Below, piece by piece: positions 46,019 to 54,462 of a stretch of 64,000 nucleotides of DNA. A program made the translations under genes and the position numbers. This DNA is from Halapricum hydrolyticum. Lineage in GTDB: Archaea; Halobacteriota; Halobacteria; Halobacteriales; Haloarculaceae. Within the stretch, counting starts at the first letter, position 1. Every line of letters begins with the position of its first letter. Where the stretch lies: positions 95,172 to 159,171 of the forward strand of contig JAOPKD010000006.1 in assembly GCA_025517565.1 (NCBI GenBank). Reading direction: 5' to 3'. The notes beneath the pieces are model-generated. The model worked only from the letters and a program-made list of their open reading frames with translations. It searched no databases and was not told the DNA's origin.

Positions 46019-46939
46019 ATGAGTCAAACAACCACCTCGGACCGAGACGGCATCGCTAGCTTACTACCGGAGTTCAACTACCGTCGGCTGGGGTTGTACC
46101 TCGTGATCATGCTCTTCGTGGCCTTCTTCGTCTCGCCCATCTGGACGGGACTGGTCACGTCGTTTAAACCACCCGGACAAGCAACTCAACCGCTCTTACC
46201 GCCGGGTCCGGAGCTGTTCACCCTCGATAGCTGGTCCAGGGCGCTCGATAACCTTGGCCGCGGGTTCGTCAACAGTTTCGCGATGGCGGTCCCAGCGACG
46301 TTGGTTAACGTCCTCCTCGCGAGTACGGCTGCGTACGGGCTGACGCTCGTCGACTGGCGGCGTCAGATGCTAGTTGTGTTGCTGTTCGTCTTCGGGATCT
46401 TCATCCCGTACCAGGCGATCCTGGTGCCGCTTGATAACTTCTGGACGAATATCTTCCCGCTGGCCAAAGGACTGGCCATCGGAAACGTAACCGTGATCCC
46501 CGCAAACCAGCGCTGGGGGACGCTAGCCGAACTGGCGATCACCCACGTCGCTTACGGCATTCCGATCTGTTTCCTGCTGTTCCGTAGCTACTACAAGACT
46601 ATCTCGAAAGAGCTCATCGAGGCCGCGAAGGTCGACGGTGCCAGCGTGACCCGGATCTACACCCGGATCGTGCTGCCGCTCTCGACGCCGATGATCGGCG
46701 TCGTGCTCATCTACCAGTTCACGCAGATCTGGAACGAGTTTCTGTTCTCACTGACGCTGATCGGTAGCTCTGCCGACCAGGCGGCGACGATCACGCTGAT
46801 CCTCTCAGGGATCGGCGCAGACCTCAGCGGTACCAATTTCCCGCTGCGGATGGCTGCGGCCTTCCTGGCTGCGCTACCGACGATCATCATCTACGTACTG
46901 TTCGCCGAGCAATTCGCCGAAGGGCTCTCGGCCGGGTGA
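46019..46939 (+). CDS. Sugar ABC importer permease 2 (MalG/UgpE type)
   Basis: 306 residues, six helices. EAA motif IEAAKVDGASVTRIYTRIVLP (about 200-220). The first periplasmic loop, rich in Pro (PPGQATQPLLPPGPE), is typical of MalG-like partners. Last gene of the importer set; a T-rich run near 46970 may be its terminator. Confidence 0.94.
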   Translation: MSQTTTSDRDGIASLLPEFNYRRLGLYLVIMLFVAFFVSPIWTGLVTSFKPPGQATQPLLPPGPELFTLDSWSRALDNLGRGFVNSFAMAVPATLVNVLLASTAAYGLTLVDWRRQMLVVLLFVFGIFIPYQAILVPLDNFWTNIFPLAKGLAIGNVTVIPANQRWGTLAELAITHVAYGIPICFLLFRSYYKTISKELIEAAKVDGASVTRIYTRIVLPLSTPMIGVVLIYQFTQIWNEFLFSLTLIGSSADQAATITLILSGIGADLSGTNFPLRMAAAFLAALPTIIIYVLFAEQFAEGLSAG

Positions 46940-47066
46940 TCGGTTCCAGAGCCGTTCGGGCCTCTCGCTGTTTTTCTCGCTTTCGACGCTCCACAGCCGT
47001 CGGTACGACCGGAGGCACCGCAATCGAGCGGCAACGTTTTGACGTCGCCCTGTCTATTCGCGACGC

Positions 47067-47489
47067 ATGAGCGAGTGGTACGATCGTGGTCGGGCAGCAC
47101 TCTGGGCGATCAGTCTCGCCATTCTGACGTCGTTTACAGCCGGTGCGACGATCACGGTCGCATCTATCGAGCAGGAGGTACGACTGACTGCCGTGTTACT
47201 TGCCGTGTTCGCGCTGGCACTGTACGGCATCGTCAGGCGAACGTACGACCGATGGGCGGACCGCCAGCCGCTAGTCGTGATACTCGTCTATTTCATGCCG
47301 TTTTTCGTCGGGACAGTCGTTCTCAACACGCTTCTCGGTCTGCTGATTGGATGGCACGGGATCGTTACGACGCTTCTAGATACGATCGTCGTCGTCGCCG
47401 TCTTCGTCCTCTCCGTGTATCTCGCTTTCTACGGTGGCGCTGACCGCGTGACTGCGTACCTCGTCGATCGGTTCGACCTCTCGCTGTGA
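47067..47489 (+). CDS. Four-helix membrane protein of unknown function
   Basis: 140 residues: hydrophobic spans at about 10-30, 40-57, 68-93 and 100-122, short charged ends. No family recognised. It has its own 127-base upstream gap, so it is probably not part of the importer operon. Confidence 0.65.
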   Translation: MSEWYDRGRAALWAISLAILTSFTAGATITVASIEQEVRLTAVLLAVFALALYGIVRRTYDRWADRQPLVVILVYFMPFFVGTVVLNTLLGLLIGWHGIVTTLLDTIVVVAVFVLSVYLAFYGGADRVTAYLVDRFDLSL

Positions 47490-47933
47490 GGGGCTACTCA
47501 CCTGCAGCAGGCGCGAATGACAGGTGAGACATGAACTATTAGTATGCATAAAGGATATTTTTTTACTTTGGCGAAAGACAGCACATTCGAAGTCGAATCA
47601 TATTCGGACCATCATTTCTGCACGCCGGATATCCGTCCGTACGTGTGGCCGGCAGTATCAGGCGTGGCGTCTCGTCTGTGAACTCACCGGGTCAAGCCCT
47701 GGGCAGTCGACTTGTACCGCTTGTACACGGCCACCACTGCCGTATTCTCCCAATCATCGGGATCAACGTCGCCGAACAACATCGTTCTTTACGTGTTAGT
47801 CAAATCCCACGTCGTCGGTGCGGTGGTGGTCTTCCCGTACCGTCGCCTGGTGACCTGATATCAGGGGACTGATCGCAGTTGACAGGACTACAGAAAACAT
47901 AACTTTCCGCTCAGGTACGAATATATATCGGAA
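47490..47933. other. Gap of 444 bases with no firm gene
   Basis: Lower GC at its two ends (ATATTTTTTTAC near 47550 and ATATATATCGG near 47920). On the minus strand a 32-aa frame at 47684-47782 ends in ENTAVVAVYKRYKSTAQGL, which reads like a protein fragment. No RNA gene, array or insertion-sequence end is visible. Confidence 0.5.
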
Positions 47934-48920
47934 TTAGTATGGTCGATCGACGTCCACGCGAGAGCCGTCCGCCGCGCTCTCGAAGACGGCGTCGATGACG
48001 GCCATGTTGGCCACCGTCTCGGCCGCGTCGATGCGGGGTACAGTCCCGGAGGCGACGCTCTCGGCGAAGTGTTCTACTTCGAGCGTGTACTGATCGACCG
48101 GATCGAACCGCTCGATCGCGTGTCGGCCGTCGATTTCGTACTCGATCTCTCCTTGCTCGCCGGGCGCGATGTCGAAGGCGGTCTCGACTTCGAGCCAGCC
48201 GTTCTCGGCTTCGACGCGGTAGGTCTGGACCGCCGGCGTGTCGAATCCCGAGGCAACCCGGGCGGTCGATCCGTCGTCGTACTCCAGAATAGCTGCCATG
48301 TCGGTGTCGACGCCGCTGTCACGGCTATCTCGCGTTCGCGCGTACACGCGGTCGGGTTCGCCAAGGAACAGGCGGGCTGCACTGATCGCGTAGCAACCGA
48401 CGTCCATGACGCTGCCGCCCGCCAGGTCCGGGTCGAGGCGGATGTCGTCCGGCCGCCCTCTGAGTGCGAATTTGAACGACGCGTCGACGGCGTGAACGCT
48501 CTCCAACTCTTCGCGCACGATGTCGGCGGCTCGCTCCGTCCGTGGATGGAACCGGTACATGAACGCCTCCATCAGCGTCACGCCGCGTTCGTCACAGTAC
48601 TCGTGTAGTGCGGCCGCTTCCTCGGCGTCTTCGGCGAGCGGCTTCTCACAGAGGACGTGCAACCCCGCGTCGGCTGCCTTACGGGTCCACTTCGCGTGGA
48701 GGGCGTTCGGCAAGGGATTGTAGACGGCGTCGAGGTCGTCGTCGGCCAGCAACTGCTCGTAACTCCCGTAGCTCCGCGGGATGTCGAGTTCCGCCGCGAC
48801 GCCTGCCGCCCGGTCACCGTCCCGGGACGCGATCGCGAGCACTTCGTGGTCGCTCTTCTGGATTGCGGGGATCACGTCTTCGCGCGCGATCTTCGCCGTA
48901 CTGAGAACACCAAAACGCAT
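47934..48920 (-). CDS. Gfo/Idh/MocA-family dehydrogenase, possibly D-xylose 1-dehydrogenase-like
   Basis: 328 residues from ATG 48920. Rossmann start MRFGVLSTAKIAREDVIPAI, conserved CEKPLAEDAEEA near 90, AFMYRFHPRT near 115, and the GGSVMDVGCYAISAARLFLG block near 165 typical of this subfamily. It oxidises a sugar or sugar alcohol with NAD(P)+. Haloarchaeal xylose dehydrogenase belongs to the same subfamily, and the neighbouring sugar importer fits, but the substrate is not proven. Confidence 0.85.
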   Translation of the reverse strand: MRFGVLSTAKIAREDVIPAIQKSDHEVLAIASRDGDRAAGVAAELDIPRSYGSYEQLLADDDLDAVYNPLPNALHAKWTRKAADAGLHVLCEKPLAEDAEEAAALHEYCDERGVTLMEAFMYRFHPRTERAADIVREELESVHAVDASFKFALRGRPDDIRLDPDLAGGSVMDVGCYAISAARLFLGEPDRVYARTRDSRDSGVDTDMAAILEYDDGSTARVASGFDTPAVQTYRVEAENGWLEVETAFDIAPGEQGEIEYEIDGRHAIERFDPVDQYTLEVEHFAESVASGTVPRIDAAETVANMAVIDAVFESAADGSRVDVDRPY

Positions 48921-48974
48921 ACCTGGAGTTCGACCGGGCCCGTGATAAGTGTTGGACTGCCCGCTCCCGGTGGT

Positions 48975-49080
48975 CGCTCGCGCAAAAACAGGGTTCTCGC
49001 GAGCGAAGCGAGCGAGAGCAGGGAAGTCGCAGCCCGCACAGCGAGTGCAACGAGCGAGCAGGACCGTCTTCCCGTGGGAA
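48975..49080. repeat. Low-complexity GAGCGA-rich repeat patch
   Basis: A block made of repeated GCGAGCGA/GAGCGAGC units (CGCGAGCGAAGCGAGCGAGA, then AGTGCAACGAGCGAGCAGG), self-complementary in several registers. Such patches occur between genes in haloarchaeal genomes. It lies between the dehydrogenase and mcm promoters, which diverge from here. Confidence 0.6.
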
Positions 49081-49212
49081 AAAGACCGCACCCACCCCCT
49101 CGTTTCTTGATCCGGACCAGCCGCTCTCCCGTGGTTCGATCTGTCGCCCTCACACTTCCGCCGCGGTTTGCCAACCTTCTTGAGTGAGTACGCCCAACCC
49201 TGGTTCGACCGA

Positions 49213-52200
49213 ATGGCCACCGCGGACAACACCGAACTCATCGATCGCTTCGAGGAGTTCTACCGGAACTACTACCGTAACGAGATCGGCGAACTCGCAC
49301 AGAAGTATCCCTCCGAGCAGAAGTCGCTGTTCGTCGACTGGCAGGACCTCTACCGGTTCGACCCGGATCTGGCAGAGGACGTCCGCAACCAGCCCGAACA
49401 GCTGCAGGAATACGCCGAGGAAGCGCTACGGCTCTATGACCTCCCCGTCGACGTCAAGCTGGGACAGGCACACGTCCGGGTCACGAATCTCCCGGAGACG
49501 ACGGGTATCCGGGACATTCGCGCGGACCACCGCGGCCAGCTCATCAGCGTCCAGGGGATCGTCCGCAAGGCCACGGAAGTCCGTCCCAAGGTGACCGACG
49601 CGGCCTTCGAGTGTCAGCGTTGCGGGACGCTGACGCGGATCCCGCAGACGACCGGCGACTTCCAGGAGCCCCACGAGTGCCAGGGCTGTGAACGCCAGGG
49701 TCCGTTCCGGATCAACTTCGATCAGTCGGAGTTCATCGACGCCCAGAAACTCCGGATCCAGGAATCACCCGAGGGGCTGCGTGGCGGCGAGACGCCTCAG
49801 TCGATCGACGTCAACATCGAAGACGACATCACCGGCAACGTCACGGCGGGCGATCACGTCCGCGTGACCGGCGTCCTCAAGCTCGATCAGCGCGAGAGCG
49901 GCAACGAGAAGACCCCCATGTTCGATACGTACATGGACGGGATGACCGTCGAGATCGAGGACGAGCAGTTCGAGGAGATGGACATCACCGACGAGGACAA
50001 AAAGGAGATCGTCGAACTCTCGAACGAACCCGACATCTACGAGCAGATGGTCGGCGCGATCGCCCCCTCGATCTACGGCTACGAACAGGAGAAACTCTCG
50101 ATGATCCTCCAGCTGTTCTCGGGCGTCTCGAAGGACCTCCCGGACGGCTCTCGGATCCGTGGAGACCTGCATATGCTTCTGATCGGCGACCCCGGTACGG
50201 GAAAGTGCCAGAAATATGACACAAAAGTAACACTTCCAGACGGTACATCACAGCAGTTGGGAGATATAGTCGAGTCCCACCTCGATGACCCGGTAGAAAT
50301 CGAGGATGGAGTCTACCAGCCCACAGATTTCCAGATTCAGACGGTGGGTGACGATGGGAAGATAACCACAGGTACCGTAACGAAAGTTTGGAAACGAGAG
50401 GTGCCTGAGACACTCTACGAGGTCCATACCCAGAGCGGTCGCACGGTTACAGTAACACCATCGCATCCACTGTTCGTGCAGTCCGATCTCGGTCTTGACA
50501 CTCGTCGAGCCGAACAACTGACAGCAGGTGACTTCGTCGCTGTGCCTGGTCGCTTGGACGGGGAGTGGGATGATACGCTCGAAGCCACTCACCGGACTGT
50601 GGAGAGGCCCAACGCGAACAAACTCGAGACACCGACCGAATTGACCGAACGTTTCTCTCGGCTGCTCGGTTACATCATCGCCGAGGGATACGTAGTGGAT
50701 GACGAATCAGGCAGGTCCGTGACTGTCACAAACGCGGACGAAGAGATCATAGATGACGTCAGTGATTGTTTCGAATCGCTCGGATTGGGGTACTCGGTAC
50801 GCACGCACCATACTCGTGAGAATGCCGATATCGTCAGTTGCTCGTCCACGGAACTCGTCAGCTTCCTCCGCGAAATCGAACCGGCGATCTTGAAACGGTC
50901 GGCAGAGCAGCGTGTCCCGGATTGTCTGCTGCGTGCATCGATCCCGAACAAGCGTTCGTTCCTGCGCGCATACGTCGATAGTGAGGGGACTGTGTCACCC
51001 AAGGAGCGGGAGATTGTCGTTGCCTCGATGAGCCGCGAATTGCTTGATGGGATCCAGACGTTGCTGCTGTGTTTCGGTATCGAAACCCAAATCCAACCAC
51101 GACAGAACGGTAGCTACCGTCTCCGGATAAGCGGAACCGATTTCGAGACCTACATTCAACAGATTGGGTTCGTGACCGAGCGTAAGGCCACCGCTTCGTT
51201 GATATTCGGGGACACGACCGAGAATACGAATACGGGTGTCGTGCCAGGTATCGGAGGTGAACTCCGTCAGATACGAGAGACGCTAGAACTCACACAGTCC
51301 GATTGCGGAATACCAAGGACCACGTACCAGCACTACGAGCGAGGTGACCGAAACCCCAGTCGGAAGAGCCTATCCACGGTTCTCGCTGCCTTCGAAGACC
51401 GGATACTGTGGCTTCAGGATACCAAACGGAAGGTCCAGCGTGGTGACTGGTCTGACATCGCAGACGTGAGAACAGAGCTGGGACTGTCACAACAGCAACT
51501 GGCTGATTCGATGGACGTAGAGCAGACTGCTGTGAGCTATTACGAACGCAACGGGGTTGTGCCGGACGGCGGACGCGTCGAGAGCGCAAAAGAGACAGTA
51601 ATCAGACGAATTGACGACGCTCTGGCGGTGACTGACGACGTACTTCGCCTCCGGACGCTTGTTCAGTCGGATATTTCGTGGGACAAAATCGAGTCAATCG
51701 AGCGCCTCGAACCCAACGACGACTGGGTATACGATCTCGAAGTCGAGGGAACGCACAGCTACATCTCGAACGGGATCATTTCTCACAACTCTCAGATGCT
51801 ATCATATATCCAAAATATCGCCCCGAGATCTGTCTATACGTCGGGCAAAGGTAGCAGTGCTGCAGGGCTCACCGCTGCGGCTGTTAGAGACGACTTCGGA
51901 GACGGCCAGCAGTGGACGTTAGAGGCTGGTGCGCTCGTTCTCGCCGATCAAGGGATCGCGGCAGTCGACGAACTCGACAAGATGGCCGCGGACGATCGAT
52001 CGGCAATGCACGAAGCACTCGAGCAACAATCCTACCACCCGAATTCGGAGATACTGCTCGCTGACGGCCGACGGGTCGAGATCGGGGAATTCGTCGACGA
52101 GCGGATGGACGACAACCCCGGGGACGTCGTCGACGGCGTCGACTGCGAGATACTCCCGGCCGATGACGCCGGCGTCCACACGGTCGATCTGGACGACAAC

Positions 52201-54462
52201 GACGTTCGCAAGACCTCGATCGATCGCGTGAGCCGCCACGAGGCACCCGAAGAATTCGTTCGGGTCACCTTCTCGAACGGCCGTGACGTGATCGTGACGC
52301 CCGAACACCCGATGTTCGCCGACGTCGGCGGCGATATTCGGACGGTGGCAGCCGAGGACATCGAGGAAGGGGCGTACGTCCCCGCACCACGGAAGCTCCC
52401 CAACAGCAGCACGACAGTCGAACTTGACGACGAAGCGCACGTCGGCACGGAGAAAGACGTCTCGCTGCCCGAGGAATTGTCTCTCGATCTGGCCGAGATT
52501 CTGGGCTTGCTGACGGCTGAGGGTCACAGTTATGCCGGGTCGGCCCACGAGATCGGCTTCTCGAATCAGGACGAGCGCCTCCTCGCCCGGATGGGCAGGC
52601 TCATGGACGGCGTGTTCGGGATGGAGAGCACCGATACGACGAACGAGGCGGGAACCGTGACCAAGCGGTGGATCTCGACGAAACTCTACCGCTGGTTCGA
52701 ACGCAACTTCCCCGAAGTGATGCACACAGCACGTGACAAGCGGATCCCGTCGGCTGTCCTCGGGGCGTCAGAGGAAGCGATCCGGCGATTCCTCGTCGGT
52801 GCGTTCGCGGGGGACGGTGGGGTCGAGAGCGAGGCGATGTCGTTCTCGACCGCGTCTGAGGGACTCGCCGAGGATTATGCCGACGCGCTTTCGAAGATCG
52901 GTGTCGGCTCTCGCATCCATCACGACAGCGCGGAGGACGCCTGGAAGGTCTACGTGATGGGTGACTCGACCGCGCGGTTCGTTGAACGCGTCGTCGAACC
53001 AGCGGACGACCGCTACGAGGAGGCCGTCGCGTTCGCCGAGCGGAGCGAGGAGACGGCACGCCACCACGACGTGTTGCCGCCGACTGCGGCCGAGGAGCTA
53101 CGATCGCTTCGGAAACTGCTGGGACTGTCATTGACCGGCCGATATCGGCCGAATCTGGACGAAGCGTATGGTGTCCAGATCGAGACCGTCGAGGAAGAAC
53201 TCGCGACGTTGCGGGAGCGAGTCGTGACAGTGAGCGAAGCGATCGCAGACGCCGAGACGCTCGGAGAACTCAGGACTGCTGTGGGTTGGTCGGGCCGACA
53301 ACTCGCCGACCGTCTGGATGGCGAGACGACGAGTGCGATCCACTACGCCGAAGACGGCGGCTACGATCAGCAGCGTCGTGACGAACTTGCGATCCGTGCC
53401 GAGAGAGCGATCGAAGACGCTCTCCAGGAATCCCAGCACCGTATCGACAGCCTCGAAGAGAAGTGTGAGCTTCGGTATTACGAGGTCACGGACATCGAGA
53501 CAGTGCCCAATGACGGCAAGTATGCGACTGATTGGGTCTACGACGTGACTGTCGAACCGACGAACACGTTCGTCAGTCAGGGGGTTGTCCTGCACAACTC
53601 GATCAGCGTCTCGAAGGCTGGAATTAACGCTACACTGAAAAGTCGCTGTTCGTTGCTCGGGGCGGCAAACCCCAAGTACGGGCGGTTCGACCAGTACGAG
53701 CCGATCGGCGAGCAGATCGACCTGGAGCCCGCCCTCATTTCGCGGTTCGATCTGATCTTCACGGTCACGGACAAGCCCGACGAGGAGAAGGATCGAAAGC
53801 TGGCCCAGCACATCCTGACGACCAACTACGCGGGTGAGTTGCATACTCACCGTCAGGAGAACGCGACGCCGGACTTCTCACAGGAGGAAGTCGAGACCGT
53901 CACCGAAGAGGTCGATCCGACGATCGATCCCGAGCTCTTGCGGAAGTACATCGCCTACGCCAAGCGCAACTGTTTCCCGACGATGACCGAGGAGGCCAAA
54001 GACGAGATCGAGTCGTTCTACGTCGACCTGCGCTCGAAGGGCCAGGACGAGGACGCCGCAGTCCCCGTCACCGCCCGGAAGATCGAGGCGCTCATCCGGC
54101 TGGCGGAATCCTCTGCCCGAGTTCGTCTCTCGGACACTGTCGAGCAACGCGACGCCGAGCGAGTCATCGAGATCGTCCGGTCGTCGCTACAGGACATCGG
54201 CGTCGATCCCGAGACCGGCGAACTCGACGCTGACGTGGTCGAGACGGGGACATCGAAGAGCCAGCGCGACCGGATCCAGAACATCAGGGGGATCATCGCG
54301 GACATCCAGAACGAGTACGACGATGGTGCGCCCGTCGACGTCGTGGTCGAACGCGCCGAGGAAGTCGGGATCGACGAGTCGAAGGCCGAACACGAGATCG
54401 AGAAGCTCAAACAGCAAGGCGAGATCTACGAGCCGACACACGGGAACCTCCGGACGACGTGA
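49213..54462 (+). CDS. mcm: MCM replicative helicase with two inteins
   Basis: 1749 codons; removal of both inteins (528 and 523 aa) leaves 698 aa, normal for haloarchaeal MCM. Start at ATG 49213 (MATADNTELID), matching other MCMs; the frame is open to 49168. Order: N-terminal A domain, zinc-binding CQRC...CQGC (about 132-158), OB fold, then the AAA+ core. Walker A GDPGTGKS is split by intein 1. Walker B and sensor region (ALVLADQGIAAVDELDK) lie between the inteins. Intein 2 follows MHEALEQQ. The Arg finger SRFDLIF and a C-terminal winged helix close the protein. Without splicing of intein 1 the P-loop cannot bind ATP, so splicing is essential to replication. Confidence 0.97.
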   Translation: MATADNTELIDRFEEFYRNYYRNEIGELAQKYPSEQKSLFVDWQDLYRFDPDLAEDVRNQPEQLQEYAEEALRLYDLPVDVKLGQAHVRVTNLPETTGIRDIRADHRGQLISVQGIVRKATEVRPKVTDAAFECQRCGTLTRIPQTTGDFQEPHECQGCERQGPFRINFDQSEFIDAQKLRIQESPEGLRGGETPQSIDVNIEDDITGNVTAGDHVRVTGVLKLDQRESGNEKTPMFDTYMDGMTVEIEDEQFEEMDITDEDKKEIVELSNEPDIYEQMVGAIAPSIYGYEQEKLSMILQLFSGVSKDLPDGSRIRGDLHMLLIGDPGTGKCQKYDTKVTLPDGTSQQLGDIVESHLDDPVEIEDGVYQPTDFQIQTVGDDGKITTGTVTKVWKREVPETLYEVHTQSGRTVTVTPSHPLFVQSDLGLDTRRAEQLTAGDFVAVPGRLDGEWDDTLEATHRTVERPNANKLETPTELTERFSRLLGYIIAEGYVVDDESGRSVTVTNADEEIIDDVSDCFESLGLGYSVRTHHTRENADIVSCSSTELVSFLREIEPAILKRSAEQRVPDCLLRASIPNKRSFLRAYVDSEGTVSPKEREIVVASMSRELLDGIQTLLLCFGIETQIQPRQNGSYRLRISGTDFETYIQQIGFVTERKATASLIFGDTTENTNTGVVPGIGGELRQIRETLELTQSDCGIPRTTYQHYERGDRNPSRKSLSTVLAAFEDRILWLQDTKRKVQRGDWSDIADVRTELGLSQQQLADSMDVEQTAVSYYERNGVVPDGGRVESAKETVIRRIDDALAVTDDVLRLRTLVQSDISWDKIESIERLEPNDDWVYDLEVEGTHSYISNGIISHNSQMLSYIQNIAPRSVYTSGKGSSAAGLTAAAVRDDFGDGQQWTLEAGALVLADQGIAAVDELDKMAADDRSAMHEALEQQSYHPNSEILLADGRRVEIGEFVDERMDDNPGDVVDGVDCEILPADDAGVHTVDLDDNDVRKTSIDRVSRHEAPEEFVRVTFSNGRDVIVTPEHPMFADVGGDIRTVAAEDIEEGAYVPAPRKLPNSSTTVELDDEAHVGTEKDVSLPEELSLDLAEILGLLTAEGHSYAGSAHEIGFSNQDERLLARMGRLMDGVFGMESTDTTNEAGTVTKRWISTKLYRWFERNFPEVMHTARDKRIPSAVLGASEEAIRRFLVGAFAGDGGVESEAMSFSTASEGLAEDYADALSKIGVGSRIHHDSAEDAWKVYVMGDSTARFVERVVEPADDRYEEAVAFAERSEETARHHDVLPPTAAEELRSLRKLLGLSLTGRYRPNLDEAYGVQIETVEEELATLRERVVTVSEAIADAETLGELRTAVGWSGRQLADRLDGETTSAIHYAEDGGYDQQRRDELAIRAERAIEDALQESQHRIDSLEEKCELRYYEVTDIETVPNDGKYATDWVYDVTVEPTNTFVSQGVVLHNSISVSKAGINATLKSRCSLLGAANPKYGRFDQYEPIGEQIDLEPALISRFDLIFTVTDKPDEEKDRKLAQHILTTNYAGELHTHRQENATPDFSQEEVETVTEEVDPTIDPELLRKYIAYAKRNCFPTMTEEAKDEIESFYVDLRSKGQDEDAAVPVTARKIEALIRLAESSARVRLSDTVEQRDAERVIEIVRSSLQDIGVDPETGELDADVVETGTSKSQRDRIQNIRGIIADIQNEYDDGAPVDVVVERAEEVGIDESKAEHEIEKLKQQGEIYEPTHGNLRTT
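50206..51789 (+). mobile_element. Intein 1 of MCM, in the Walker A loop
   Basis: 528 residues, from Cys1 (CQKYDTKVTLPDG) after GDPGTGK to the terminal His-Asn (GIISHN) before Ser+1. Block B TVTPSHPLFV is present, as are both endonuclease motifs, LLGYIIAEGYV (about DNA 50662) and FLRAYVDSEG (about 50957), with acidic residues kept, so homing activity is likely. Between the endonuclease and block F lie two HTH-like modules (about 51265 and 51455). Codon use is visibly more AT-rich than the host gene, suggesting recent arrival. Confidence 0.93.
52030..53598 (+). mobile_element. Intein 2 of MCM, after MHEALEQQ
   Basis: 523 residues, from Ser1 (SYHPNSEILLADGR) to His-Asn (GVVLHN) before Ser+1. 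Block B is VTPEHPMFAD; endonuclease motifs are ILGLLTAEG (about 52499) and FLVGAFAGDGG (about 52790). It also carries two degenerate HTH-like segments (about 53100 and 53263) in the same order as intein 1. GC content and codon use match the host, so it has probably been resident longer. Confidence 0.92.

Noticed and set aside
47667..47683. GTGAAC half-site in the 47.5-kb gap as a further IclR operator
   Set aside because: The left arm at the required spacing is GCGTCT, which does not match; a lone six-base half-site is expected by chance.
47524..47799. 91-codon plus-strand ORF in the 47.5-kb gap
   Set aside because: Cys-, Arg- and Ser-rich, not acidic, no domain and codon use unlike neighbours.
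49168..49212. Upstream start for MCM adding 15 residues
   Set aside because: The added residues do not resemble the N-terminus of other archaeal MCMs; ATG 49213 gives the expected start.
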